DNA from: CAXBNB01 sp965267535
Lineage (GTDB): Bacteria > Bacteroidota > Bacteroidia > Cytophagales > Cyclobacteriaceae
Length of the DNA stretch: 64,000 bases
Assembly: GCA_965267535.1 (NCBI GenBank)
Contig: OZ254082.1
Coordinates: 4,216,001 to 4,280,000, forward strand
Direction of reading: 5' to 3'
The translations under genes were made by a program, and so were the position numbers. How positions within the stretch are numbered: the first letter of the stretch is position 1; the number at the start of each line of letters is the position of its first letter. This document shows, piece after piece, positions 1 through 9,272 of the stretch. The notes under the pieces were generated by a model that was not told the DNA's origin, ran no database searches, and saw only the letters and a program-made list of their open reading frames with translations.

Positions 1-3000
1 TTTCCGGGTCCCAGCCCTTCCAATCCGTGAGTGTTATCAAATTTTTTCCACTGACAAATACACTAAGGCTTCCGATCCCCAGCTTGTCGGTGATGGCTGA
101 ATCGAAATTGTAGGTAAGCGACACATCCTGAAGCCTCACAAAGCTTCTCGAATTGTACTGCGCAAAACCCGGCACCACCTGAGTAGAAGATGGCGATCGC
201 CAGTCGGGGTTAGTGTTTGATGGGGTCCAAAAATCCACCTGCTTATACATATTTTCAGAAAGCGCATGTCCCAATGTCAGAGGGTTGTAAGTGTTGTTGC
301 CCAGATACCCATCTTTACCCCCCTGAATGGAGTTGATGAAGAAGGACAATCCTATTTTTTTATATCGGAAATCATTTCTGATACTGAATCTGTAAGCAGG
401 CTCTGTTCTCCCTACAATTACCACATCATTTTCATCTATACCATCCACTTCATCTCTGTCTATCACTTTTTCCGAACCTATCTGAGCATTTGAAATAGTG
501 CCCGATTCAAAATCGCTGATTTGCCAAAAACCATCCCATTCAAAATTCTGAATAGATCCTATGGACAATCCTTCTTCCAAAAAGCTACTTCCACGACTTC
601 CCGTATTTATATCTACTTTTCCGTTTCCATTATTGTCACTACCAGGCAGTTTTACCACTTCGTTTTTATTAGTAGAAAAAACCAGCCCTACATTCCAGGA
701 AAAGTCACTTACACTTACAGCCCGAACATTAATCAGCGATTCAAATCCACGATTTGCTATTTCACCTACATTAGTCTTGATTCTGGTAAACCCAGTAGTA
801 GAAGGGAGGTCTACATCAAACAGTAAGTCGTTTGTTGTTCCTGTGTAGTAATTGAAAGTACCGCTTACTACTCCATTGTAAACACTGAAATCTACCCCTA
901 CATTTAGCTCGCTTGTCTTTTCCCACAGAAGGTCGTTGTTTGCCAACGAAGATGGCGCCTGGCCAATGAGACTTGCCGCACCCACCACATAGGTCGGCCC
1001 TGAGCTCACAAGACCTAAGGAAGAATAACGTGCAACCAAATTTCCGTTACTTCCATACCCCACTCTCAGGTCGAGTTGGTCCATAAAGGACAGGTTACTC
1101 AAAAAGGGTTCATCGCCAACAGCCCATCGAAGTGCCATAGAGGGAAACTCTCCTATTTTATTGTTTTTTGAAAATCCTGAATACCCATCCCTTCTATAGG
1201 TAGCCGTAAAGTAATACCTGTTCTTGTAGTTGTAATTTAATCTGGCCATTTGATACAAAAAGGATTCCTCCCATGCGTCAGAATTGACGGACAGATTCTC
1301 TCCCTGCTGAAGGCTATTGTACCCCAACAATAGGTTGGCAAATCCTGTAGCTCTCGATGCTGTTTTTTCAGATTTATTTTCTCTGGCACCATATAGTAGT
1401 GTCACATCTATGTTGTGATCTTCGTTCAGAGTTGTCTTGTAGTTCAGAATATTATCCAGCGTCCAGTCATACCACGCTTCATTGTTTTTAAAAGCTACTC
1501 CACTTCCTGAATGTTTGTTGGCATTGTAATGTCTATTCCATCTATAGTTGTTTCCATAGTTAATGGTATACATCAGTCCTTTAATAGACGGGATTCTGAT
1601 TTTTGCATAGACTTTACCAAAAACACTGTTTCTTTTGTCAAAATCAGGAGTAGATAGCGCTGTAAGCGGACTCACAATCACTCCCCACCTTGGGATCATT
1701 TCTCCATTTTCATCATATGCCGGAAAATGGTTTGTTAGCCTACTGGGAAAATCTTGTTTTTCACCTGAGTAGTCGGCTAATGACATATAGGTATTTGCCC
1801 CAAAAGTAAACCAATCGTTGATCTCAGACTCTAAATTGATTCTGCCCGTTACCCGATTAAAGTCGTCCTTAAACAAATATCCATCCTGGTCAACATAGCC
1901 GATTGATAATAAGTATCTGGTATTAGCAGTACTACCCGAAACGCTCAAGTCATGCTTAATTATCTTTCCCGGATCCGTCAATTCATCAAACCAGTTAAAC
2001 TCAATTCCCTGATCTATATACTCGGCAAGCTCTGTAGACAAATTAAAGGGATTAAAAGAAGCAGCATAATCAAAATTGGGATTGGGTTGCAAATACCCCG
2101 ACTCTTCCGTATAAGCATCTCTCCATAGTATTTTTGTATTTTTCTCTACCCAGCCGGCATTGTCATAAGGCTCCAATTTATTAGTCGGGTTTTGCACCGA
2201 AAAAGAAGTGGAATACCTTACTACGGGCTTTTGCCCCAAATCTCCCTGCTTTGTATCTATCAGGATCACACCGTTTGCAGCCTGAGCACCATAAATAGCC
2301 TTACTACTTGCATCTTTCAAGACATTAACAGATGCAATGTCTGCAGGATTTAATTCTGAAAGTGAACCATTGAAAATAATGCCATCCACTACAATCAAAA
2401 CACTTTGGTTTCCATTCAAAGTTGTTTGCCCTCTTATGCTGAGTGATGGATTTTCGCCTGCTTCATCCACCTGCCCCACATTTAGCCCGGGAGCTACTCC
2501 TTGTAGATACTGGCCCAACGTAACATTAGAGGATACTGAAGTGTTCTCCATTTTTACATTAGACACTGCCCCTGTCAGGTCACTCTTTTTCACCGTTCCA
2601 TACCCAACAACCACTACTTCTTCGAGCTGCTCTGCATCGAGCACCATCTCAACATCAATAACAGACCTGCCGTTTGTGCTAATCTCCACTGTTTGGTATC
2701 CTACAAAAGAGATGACCAAAGTGGCATTTTCCGAAACGCTCAACTTATAATTCCCCTCCACGTCTGTTGTAGTACCGTTAACCGTGCCTTTTTCGATCAC
2801 AGAAGCACCGGGTAGTCCTTCACCGTTTTCATCGGTGATTTTTCCTCCTATTTCTACAACCCGATAATCTTCTTCTACAATCTCAGGAAGTCGCCCTCCT
2901 TTTGGCTGCTTGATTACAGAAATCACCCTGTTTAATCTTTTAAATCTGAGGCCTTTTTCCCTCGACAACAGAAGCAATATTTCCTTCAGCGACTTATTCT

Positions 3001-3259
3001 CTGCTACCAAGGAAATATCTGTTACCCGGGCGGCTTTTTTGTCATCAAAAAAGAATTCAAAATCCGTTTTTAGCTCCAGAGTTTTGAGCGCTTCTTTCAG
3101 CGCTACATTATCCCACTCCACAGAAAGATGAACTTCATCCACTTTCTGAGCTGCACTTTTATGAGCCACCAACACGGCACAACTCATACAATGCACTATC
3201 AATATCAATAAGGTATACTTGGACACAATGCCAATTTTTTTTAGTAAAATTGTATTCAT
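1..3259 (-). CDS. SusC/RagA-type TonB-dependent receptor with N-terminal STN domain (partial)
   Basis: Outer-membrane TonB-dependent transporter of the SusC family, probably importing a glycan or other large nutrient together with a SusD lipoprotein that would lie beyond the left edge. Read from ATG at 3259, the frame is open to base 1 (about 1086 codons). A signal peptide occupies residues 1-37. A secretin/TonB short N-terminal (STN) domain follows at about 40-115, then a carboxypeptidase-regulatory-like domain at about 135-210 (GKITDENGEGLPGASV). The plug begins with the EEVVVVGYGT box at about 213-222 and contains a KAIYGAQAANGVI motif. The last residues read FVSGKNLITLTDWKGWDPE, typical of the C-terminal strands, so only a few dozen residues are missing. 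The STN domain and the upstream FecR and ECF sigma genes point to transduction of substrate binding to transcription. The family call is firm; the substrate is unknown. Confidence 0.93.
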   Translation of the reverse strand, partial: MNTILLKKIGIVSKYTLLILIVHCMSCAVLVAHKSAAQKVDEVHLSVEWDNVALKEALKTLELKTDFEFFFDDKKAARVTDISLVAENKSLKEILLLLSREKGLRFKRLNRVISVIKQPKGGRLPEIVEEDYRVVEIGGKITDENGEGLPGASVIEKGTVNGTTTDVEGNYKLSVSENATLVISFVGYQTVEISTNGRSVIDVEMVLDAEQLEEVVVVGYGTVKKSDLTGAVSNVKMENTSVSSNVTLGQYLQGVAPGLNVGQVDEAGENPSLSIRGQTTLNGNQSVLIVVDGIIFNGSLSELNPADIASVNVLKDASSKAIYGAQAANGVILIDTKQGDLGQKPVVRYSTSFSVQNPTNKLEPYDNAGWVEKNTKILWRDAYTEESGYLQPNPNFDYAASFNPFNLSTELAEYIDQGIEFNWFDELTDPGKIIKHDLSVSGSTANTRYLLSIGYVDQDGYLFKDDFNRVTGRINLESEINDWFTFGANTYMSLADYSGEKQDFPSRLTNHFPAYDENGEMIPRWGVIVSPLTALSTPDFDKRNSVFGKVYAKIRIPSIKGLMYTINYGNNYRWNRHYNANKHSGSGVAFKNNEAWYDWTLDNILNYKTTLNEDHNIDVTLLYGARENKSEKTASRATGFANLLLGYNSLQQGENLSVNSDAWEESFLYQMARLNYNYKNRYYFTATYRRDGYSGFSKNNKIGEFPSMALRWAVGDEPFLSNLSFMDQLDLRVGYGSNGNLVARYSSLGLVSSGPTYVVGAASLIGQAPSSLANNDLLWEKTSELNVGVDFSVYNGVVSGTFNYYTGTTNDLLFDVDLPSTTGFTRIKTNVGEIANRGFESLINVRAVSVSDFSWNVGLVFSTNKNEVVKLPGSDNNGNGKVDINTGSRGSSFLEEGLSIGSIQNFEWDGFWQISDFESGTISNAQIGSEKVIDRDEVDGIDENDVVIVGRTEPAYRFSIRNDFRYKKIGLSFFINSIQGGKDGYLGNNTYNPLTLGHALSENMYKQVDFWTPSNTNPDWRSPSSTQVVPGFAQYNSRSFVRLQDVSLTYNFDSAITDKLGIGSLSVFVSGKNLITLTDWKGWDPE

Positions 3260-3306
3260 TATTATGTTTTTAATTTTTGTTTTATCCGAAAATTGAAAGC
3301 AATTCT

Positions 3307-3362
3307 GCTCCTGATAGTACCGGAAGTGTGTGGTAATGCGTCCGGCTTTCAGGAGCTTTTTT
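3307..3362 (+). terminator. Plus-strand intrinsic terminator antisense to the susC leader
   Basis: Arms GCTCCTGA (3307-3314) and TCAGGAGC (3349-3356) enclose a smaller CCGG/CCGG pairing and are followed by six T on the plus strand (3357-3362). The only coding genes here are on the minus strand, so this hairpin would end an antisense transcript crossing the susC leader. On the minus strand it lacks a U-tract and would only be a leader hairpin. Confidence 0.5.
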
Positions 3363-3419
3363 CTAACTCGTGTCGTAGACACTATTTCTACCTTTAAGCA
3401 TAGTCTTTTATATAGTTTG

Positions 3420-4466
3420 TTAGTTAATAATTATTTCATCCTTGGCTATATGATAACCGGCGATAGCCTTCTGCGACTTTAGCGCTTCCAACACCACCTT
3501 CAAAGGCTCATTGTTAAAACTTCCCGAAAACGTCTTTTTATAATCAATCGCATTTTCCACTTTAAAACGAACCCCATACCACCTTTCCAGTTTTTTGAAA
3601 ATGCCATCCAAAGGCACCTGATCAAACTCCAGTCTCCATTCTATCCAGGAAAAAGCTCCATCTCCCTTTAATTTTACCTTTGCGACCTTTTTCTTGCTCA
3701 AATCCACCTCCGAGGCTTCTTGCGGATGCAGTATATGCTCAAAAGCCTTAAAACTACCTCCTCCATTACCCACCTTAACTTTACCTTCTTTCACAGCTAC
3801 CTGTATTTGATCATTGTCCGAGTAAGCGGACACATTAAAAGCAGTACCCAATACTGTAGTTGTTATGCCTCTGGCTACAACTACAAAAGGCCTGGACGAA
3901 TCATGCCTGACTTCAAAAAAAGCTTCTCCCGAAAGCTCTACCTTTCGTATAGAATCGTTAAACTGTTTAGGGTAAGTGATTTTTGAGCCTGAGTTTAGCT
4001 TAACCTTAGAGCCATCGCTCAAAATAGTAGTCAGGTGACTCCCCTTCGGGCTTTCTTTTACCAGCATATTCTTCTCTACCTTTTGGGTTATTCCCGACTG
4101 GGAGAAATAACCACTGTAAATGGCAATTGACAATACCGCCATTACCACTACCGCTGCAGCGTACTTCAAGGAGGTGAGCCAATAATGCGGCACATCCCGG
4201 GCATATTCGCGCTCAAGTGAGCGTTCGCTAGCCTGAATTCTTTTATACAGCGTGTTGTATTCAGAAGCATCCAATTGAGGCGAATGGCCATAGTCCATGG
4301 TGCCAACAATTTCTTTGGCAAGGGATATGGCTTCTGCCATTTGAGGATTGTCAGATAAAATGCTATTCCACTTTTCATCTGACTGAGGATTGGGATTCCG
4401 CACCCAATTGACAAAATCTGCATCTTGCACAAAATCCCACTCACTGAAATTTCTATATTTTTCCAC
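3420..4466 (-). CDS. FecR family anti-sigma factor / signal transducer
   Basis: Inner-membrane regulator that holds or activates the adjacent ECF sigma factor and receives the signal from the STN domain of the TonB receptor. The N-terminal 95 residues are cytoplasmic and one transmembrane helix spans about 100-120 (AAAVVVMAVLSIAIY). The periplasmic FecR domain follows (about 140-245, with VELSGEAFFEV and VLGTAFNVSAY). The C-terminal DUF4974 domain lies at about 272-346 (DQVPLDGIFKKLERWYGVRF). The length of 348 aa is normal. The gene lies 136 bp downstream of the sigma gene and 160 bp upstream of susC on the same strand. ATG at 4466 opens with MEKYRNFSEWDF, a typical start for this family. Confidence 0.93.
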   Translation of the reverse strand: MEKYRNFSEWDFVQDADFVNWVRNPNPQSDEKWNSILSDNPQMAEAISLAKEIVGTMDYGHSPQLDASEYNTLYKRIQASERSLEREYARDVPHYWLTSLKYAAAVVVMAVLSIAIYSGYFSQSGITQKVEKNMLVKESPKGSHLTTILSDGSKVKLNSGSKITYPKQFNDSIRKVELSGEAFFEVRHDSSRPFVVVARGITTTVLGTAFNVSAYSDNDQIQVAVKEGKVKVGNGGGSFKAFEHILHPQEASEVDLSKKKVAKVKLKGDGAFSWIEWRLEFDQVPLDGIFKKLERWYGVRFKVENAIDYKKTFSGSFNNEPLKVVLEALKSQKAIAGYHIAKDEIIIN

Positions 4467-4535
4467 TTTTATGTTTTAAAGAGTTAATCAAGGAAGTACA
4501 TATATAAGAGAAGTGAGATTTCAATACTGTCCCAT

Positions 4536-4570
4536 TCTTTGAAGAAAAAAATATTTTTTTTCTTCAAAGA
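4536..4570. repeat. Perfect 16-bp inverted repeat between sigma and fecR genes
   Basis: TCTTTGAAGAAAAAAA (4536-4551) is followed after 3 bases by its exact reverse complement (4555-4570). It begins 33 bases past the sigma stop codon on the minus strand. In RNA it forms an A/U-rich hairpin whose arm holds seven U. It may be a weak terminator reducing read-through from sigma into fecR, or an operator. Confidence 0.6.
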
Positions 4571-4602
4571 GCCAATAACTCCAAACCTATCGGATGTAAA
4601 TA

Positions 4603-5193
4603 TTATTTAGCGCTAAGCCAACTTAACAACAACAATGTAAGCAAAACAAGATTCTCTCGTATTGATTTTATTGCCCGAGACAGTAGCTTGCTGACTGTAT
4701 GCGCATTTTTCAAGCCCATAATTGCCGCTATTTCTTCGTGCAGAAAGCCATCGTAATAGTAGTGAAGAATTACCTGACGTTGTTTGGAAGACAACTTATC
4801 CATAGCCCCCTTTATGTCAGTCATTTTTTGTTTGTGCGCTTCGTCAGAAATAAGTTTTGATTGCACAGAAAACTCTATGCTAAACTCATTTACAAGATTC
4901 TCTTCCGGTCTTACCTGCCCGTTCCTTTTCACGTGGTATATAATGGTTCTATAAACCGACGAAAAGAGATAGGATTTAATCGAATCAATTTTCTCCATTT
5001 TTCTCTGCTTCTTTAGCAAAGAAAAAAAGACATCATGTATGCTATCTATAACGAGCTCTCTGTCGTGGGTAAACTGTGAGCCGAACCTAAACAAATCCTG
5101 AGCATACATATTGTATATGCCAGTCCAAGAATCCGCCTTGCTGCTACTTTGCTTATCTCCATCGTGATGAATTGAACCTTCAGAAGATTCCAT
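4603..5193 (-). CDS. ECF-type RNA polymerase sigma-70 factor (Bacteroidetes FecI-like)
   Basis: Extracytoplasmic-function sigma factor expected to direct transcription of the receptor operon after release by FecR. Sigma region 2 lies at about 27-95 (DLFRFGSQF, SIHDVFFSLL, IKSYLFSSVYRTI). Region 4 lies at about 128-182 (LSSKQRQVILHYYYDGF and the helix-turn-helix EEIAAIMGLKNAHTVSKLLSRA). The length of 196 aa is normal. The last 14 residues (LVLLTLLLLSWLSAK) are strikingly hydrophobic and could touch the membrane or FecR. First gene of the minus-strand sigma-fecR-susC unit; ATG at 5193. Confidence 0.93.
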   Translation of the reverse strand: MESSEGSIHHDGDKQSSSKADSWTGIYNMYAQDLFRFGSQFTHDRELVIDSIHDVFFSLLKKQRKMEKIDSIKSYLFSSVYRTIIYHVKRNGQVRPEENLVNEFSIEFSVQSKLISDEAHKQKMTDIKGAMDKLSSKQRQVILHYYYDGFLHEEIAAIMGLKNAHTVSKLLSRAIKSIRENLVLLTLLLLSWLSAK

Positions 5194-5387
5194 ACATGAC
5201 CTATTTAAACTTAGAAAGAATAGCCTTTTTGAGGACTAAAATTTTAGACAAAGGAAACAAATATACTATACTGCATTCGAAAAGATAGAATGTTATCTAT
5301 CAATTCAACTCAAACCAATACTCCGTACCTACTCTGAAATTTTATTTCACCCCTCAGGCTTGAAGGCGGTAAAATCTCCCTAAAAAA

Positions 5388-5417
5388 CACAAAGCCCGGC
5401 AAATGCCAGGCTTTGTG
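5388..5417 (-). terminator. Intrinsic terminator of the M23 peptidase gene
   Basis: CACAAAGCC (5388-5396) pairs with GGCTTTGTG (5409-5417), with an inner GGC/GCC pair. The six A just before it on the plus strand give a U-run on the minus strand. It lies 29 bp past the stop of the minus-strand gene ending at 5446. Confidence 0.85.
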
Positions 5418-5445
5418 TGATGTATAGATTTTTTTAGAGCCCTTA

Positions 5446-6432
5446 CTAATACGAACCCAGCGCCTGATTTTCGATAGATGCCAGTCGCAAAATTTCTTCG
5501 TATTCTGCGGCATTCAAATCCTGACCAAAGTAGTTCACAGGATTAATTTTCTTACCGTCTTTGTGTACTTCATAGTGCAAGTGAGGGGCTGTAGACTTTC
5601 CTGTATTGCCTACATATCCTATCAGCTCTCCTCTTTTTACTTTCTGTCCCTTCTTCACGGCTATCTCGTTGAGGTGAGCGTAGAGCGTACCAAAACCAAA
5701 ACTATGGTCGATTTCTATATAGTAACCATAGCCGCTAAAGCTGTTTTTTACTGTTTTGCGAATCACACCATCACCAGTAGCGTATACCGGCGTACCTATA
5801 GGGGCTGAAAAATCCACCCCACGATGTGGCTTTCTCACTTTCAGAATCGGATCAATTCTATATCCAAATCCCGACGAAAGTCTTTTGAGCTCCTTGTTTG
5901 ACACGGGCTGTATTGCAGGCAGTGCTGCCAAAAACAACTCCTTATTTTTAGCCATGTCCATCAATTCATCGTAGGACTTGGTCTGGATATACATTTGCTT
6001 CTTGAGCTTATCGATTTTCTGATAAGAAGACAATATCAACTCTTCCCGCTCAGCATTGCTCTCCATCAGCTCTTTGTAGTTGTTTACCCCTCCTACACCA
6101 GCATTTCGTATCGAAGAAGGAATCGGCTCAGCTTCAAAGATCACACGGTATACATTATCGTCCCTTTCCTGCAGAGAAGCCAGCATCTCATTTGCATGGT
6201 CCATTTCTTTACTCAACAAATCGTAGTAAAAATTAAGCTCTGCGTTTTCTTTTTCCAGCTGAGCTACTACCGGCGATTTAAAATATTTGTTTGATATAAA
6301 GAATATACCCACTGCAAGGATGAGAGCAAAGCAGAAAAACCCCATAAGGTTTAGGATGATGTCCCATGTAGATACTTTCACACGCTCATACTTGCATGAT
6401 TCGGTATCGTAATAGTATTTTATTCTAGCCAT
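5446..6432 (-). CDS. M23 family metallopeptidase, membrane-anchored
   Basis: Zinc endopeptidase of the LytM/M23 type that cuts, or helps regulate cutting of, peptidoglycan cross-bridges at the envelope. One transmembrane helix lies at about 24-47 after a short cytoplasmic tail. Charged coiled-coil stretches follow at about 55-95 and 118-160. The M23 domain covers about 185-303. The zinc and catalytic residues are intact: H203 and D207 (HRGVDFSAP), H253 (LYAHL), and H284 and H286 (PHLHYEVH). Length 328 aa. Transcribed divergently from alaS with 157 bp between the two starts. As all metal ligands are present it should be an active enzyme rather than an EnvC-like activator. Confidence 0.93.
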   Translation of the reverse strand: MARIKYYYDTESCKYERVKVSTWDIILNLMGFFCFALILAVGIFFISNKYFKSPVVAQLEKENAELNFYYDLLSKEMDHANEMLASLQERDDNVYRVIFEAEPIPSSIRNAGVGGVNNYKELMESNAEREELILSSYQKIDKLKKQMYIQTKSYDELMDMAKNKELFLAALPAIQPVSNKELKRLSSGFGYRIDPILKVRKPHRGVDFSAPIGTPVYATGDGVIRKTVKNSFSGYGYYIEIDHSFGFGTLYAHLNEIAVKKGQKVKRGELIGYVGNTGKSTAPHLHYEVHKDGKKINPVNYFGQDLNAAEYEEILRLASIENQALGSY

Positions 6433-6589
6433 ATTAATTTAGAAAAATCCTAACTTTGCGTCTTGTTTTATTAGCAGTTTTATATAGTAGTATTATTATA
6501 CAGCTGATTAAAATTACGGTTGCAAAATAAAACAATTTTCTTTTAATAAAAAGAGTAAATAATTAACAAACTGACATACAGGTAGTTAC

Positions 6590-9220
6590 ATGACTTCAAG
6601 TGAAATAAGACAAAAGTTCCTCGATTTCTTCAAAAACAAAGGTCACGAAATCGTCCCTTCAGCGCCATTGGTAGTACACAATGATCCCACGCTGATGTTT
6701 ACCAATGCAGGAATGAATCAATTTAAAGATTTTTTTCTGGGCAATGGCGAACCTACCTCGGTAAGAATAGCAGATACACAAAAATGCCTGCGGGTATCCG
6801 GCAAACACAACGACCTGGAGGAGGTAGGACATGACACCTACCACCACACCATGTTTGAAATGCTGGGCAACTGGTCTTTTGGCGATTATTTCAAAAAAGA
6901 AGCTATAGAATGGGCATGGGAACTCCTCACTGAGGTATATCAACTGCCTGCCGATCGTATGTATGCTTCCATTTTTGCTGGTGACGAATCAGACGGACTG
7001 GCCCTGGATCAGGAAGCTTACGACTACTGGAAAAAAATCATTCCGGAAGAGCGTATTATTAATGGATCCAAAAAGGACAACTTTTGGGAAATGGGCGAGA
7101 CCGGCCCCTGTGGTCCCTGCTCAGAAATACACATCGACCTTCGCTCCGACGAAGAAGTAGCGAAAACTCCCGGAAAAGATCTGGTCAATCAGGATCACCC
7201 GCTGGTAGTCGAAATCTGGAACCTGGTTTTCATGCAGTTTAACCGAATGACCAATGGTTCACTTGAGCCTCTTCCCGCTCAGCACGTAGACACGGGCATG
7301 GGTTTTGAGCGCCTGGCAATGGCTGTTCAGAAAAAACAATCAAACTACGACACGGATGTTTTCACACCCCTCATCCGTTTTATTGCCGATGCATCCGGCA
7401 AAACCTATGGACAAGACAACAAAACAGACATAGCCATCCGTGTGATTGCCGACCACATACGTGCAATTTCTTTTGCTATAGCCGACGGACAACTGCCGTC
7501 AAACAATAAGGCCGGTTATGTAATACGCCGAATTCTGCGACGTGCCGTTCGGTATGGTTATACTTTCCTCGATCTGAAAGCACCGTTTTTACATACTCTT
7601 TTGCCTACCCTAAGCAATCAAATGGGAGATGTTTTCCCCGAACTAAAATCTCAGGAAGATTTCATCGCCAAAGTAATCAGAGAAGAGGAAGTCTCATTTC
7701 TCCGAACGTTAGACAAGGGGCTGAGCAAACTCGACACAATAAAGAAAAACCTGGAGGGAAAATCGGATACAATCGACAGCAAGACAGCTTTCGAGCTTTA
7801 CGACACCTACGGTTTTCCTTTTGACCTTACTGCCCTCATAGCACAGGAAAACAACCTGAAAGTAGACGAGGAAGCATTCAAGCAGGAAATGGAGGTGCAA
7901 AAGAATCGCTCCAAAAAAGCTGCGGAAGTATCGAAAGGCGACTGGGTAATACTTCAGGAAATAGAGCAGGTTAAATTTCTGGGTTACGAGCAGCTGGAAT
8001 CTTCCGCTGAAATAGCTCGCTACCGTGAAATCGAAGAAAAAGGAAAAAAACTGTATCAACTCGTACTTACTCAAACACCCTTTTATGCCGAAAGCGGCGG
8101 ACAGGTAGGTGATACAGGTTATATAGAGGCCAATGGACAAAAGGTTAGCATCGTAGATACGAAAAAAGAAAACGACCTGATCATTCATTTTGCCAATGAG
8201 CTACCCCACGAACTTGAAACTACATTTAAGTGTGTGGTAAGTGCAAAAAAACGATCACTGACCGAAAACAATCACAGCGCTACTCACCTGCTGCATGCAG
8301 CCCTGCGCCAGGTACTGGGGTCACATGTTCAACAAAAAGGCTCTTTGGTCAACGACAAAATTCTTCGTTTTGACTTTTCTCACTTTGCCAAGATGACTGC
8401 CGAAGAAATACGGGAAGTAGAGCAAATCGTAAACGAAAAGATAAGAGCAAACATAGCCTTAAACGAAAAGCGCAATATTCCGATAGAAGAAGCCAAACAA
8501 ATGGGCGCTATGGCGCTGTTTGGAGAAAAATACGGCGACTATGTACGTGTGATAACCTTTGACAAAGACTACTCCGTAGAACTTTGCGGCGGTACTCACG
8601 TGCCTTCTACCGGCAAAATCGGTTATTTTAAGATCACTTCAGAAGGCTCTGTAGCAGCCGGCGTACGACGCATTGAGGCCATTACGGCCGATCGTGCAGA
8701 ACAGTACATAGAGAGCAATCTCGCTTTGATCGATAAAATCAACACCCTGCTAAACAATCCTAAAGACACAGTAAAAACACTGGAATCGCTGCTAAATGAA
8801 AAAAATCAGCTGATCAAGCAAATTGACAAAATCAATCAGGAGAAAGCAGGAGCGGAAAAAACCAACTTAATAAAGGCTGTAAAGCCTGCTAACGGCTACA
8901 ATGTGTTGGTTTCGGCTACACAGCTACCCGACGCAGACTCCTTGAAAAAGCTGTCATACGAACTGAAAAATGAAATAGAAAACCTAATCATGGTGCTGGC
9001 TGCCGATATAAGCGGCAAACCTCAGATAGCCGTAATGATCGCCGATGATCTGGTACAAAAACTAGATCTACACGCCGGAAATATGGTAAAAGAACTCGCC
9101 CGCGAAATCAAAGGAGGCGGTGGCGGACAGCCCTTTTTTGCTACAGCCGGAGGCAAAGACATACAAGGCCTGCCCAGCGTAGTAAACAAGGCCAACGACA
9201 TGATTGCACAAAAACTATAA
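6590..9220 (+). CDS. alaS: Alanine--tRNA ligase
   Basis: Charges tRNA-Ala with alanine in the cytoplasm. Full-length class II alanyl-tRNA synthetase of 876 aa. The catalytic core is at the N-terminus (MFTNAGMNQFKD, GNWSFGDYFKKEA, EMGETGPCGPCSEIHID). The editing domain carries the zinc-binding NHSATHLLHAALR and SVELCGGTHVPSTG motifs. A DHHA1/C-Ala domain ends with the glycine-rich GGGGGQPFFATAGG. ATG at 6590 gives the canonical MTSSEIRQKFLDFF opening. Divergent from the M23 peptidase. A TAACTTTG promoter-like element on the plus strand (6451-6458) is one possible start site, which would give a leader of about 130 nt. No T-box or other leader structure was seen. Confidence 0.98.
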   Translation: MTSSEIRQKFLDFFKNKGHEIVPSAPLVVHNDPTLMFTNAGMNQFKDFFLGNGEPTSVRIADTQKCLRVSGKHNDLEEVGHDTYHHTMFEMLGNWSFGDYFKKEAIEWAWELLTEVYQLPADRMYASIFAGDESDGLALDQEAYDYWKKIIPEERIINGSKKDNFWEMGETGPCGPCSEIHIDLRSDEEVAKTPGKDLVNQDHPLVVEIWNLVFMQFNRMTNGSLEPLPAQHVDTGMGFERLAMAVQKKQSNYDTDVFTPLIRFIADASGKTYGQDNKTDIAIRVIADHIRAISFAIADGQLPSNNKAGYVIRRILRRAVRYGYTFLDLKAPFLHTLLPTLSNQMGDVFPELKSQEDFIAKVIREEEVSFLRTLDKGLSKLDTIKKNLEGKSDTIDSKTAFELYDTYGFPFDLTALIAQENNLKVDEEAFKQEMEVQKNRSKKAAEVSKGDWVILQEIEQVKFLGYEQLESSAEIARYREIEEKGKKLYQLVLTQTPFYAESGGQVGDTGYIEANGQKVSIVDTKKENDLIIHFANELPHELETTFKCVVSAKKRSLTENNHSATHLLHAALRQVLGSHVQQKGSLVNDKILRFDFSHFAKMTAEEIREVEQIVNEKIRANIALNEKRNIPIEEAKQMGAMALFGEKYGDYVRVITFDKDYSVELCGGTHVPSTGKIGYFKITSEGSVAAGVRRIEAITADRAEQYIESNLALIDKINTLLNNPKDTVKTLESLLNEKNQLIKQIDKINQEKAGAEKTNLIKAVKPANGYNVLVSATQLPDADSLKKLSYELKNEIENLIMVLAADISGKPQIAVMIADDLVQKLDLHAGNMVKELAREIKGGGGGQPFFATAGGKDIQGLPSVVNKANDMIAQKL

Positions 9221-9272
9221 ACCCCATAGGCACTAAAGCGTATTGACTACTGAACTATAAACAAGATCGCTC

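Noticed and set aside
2337..2750. 137-codon plus-strand open frame
   Set aside because: Antisense to the plug region of the SusC receptor, low-complexity Ser/Thr composition; a shadow of the real minus-strand frame.
7709..8188. 159-codon minus-strand open frame
   Set aside because: Lies wholly inside alaS on the other strand; Phe/Leu/Tyr-rich translation typical of an antisense shadow.
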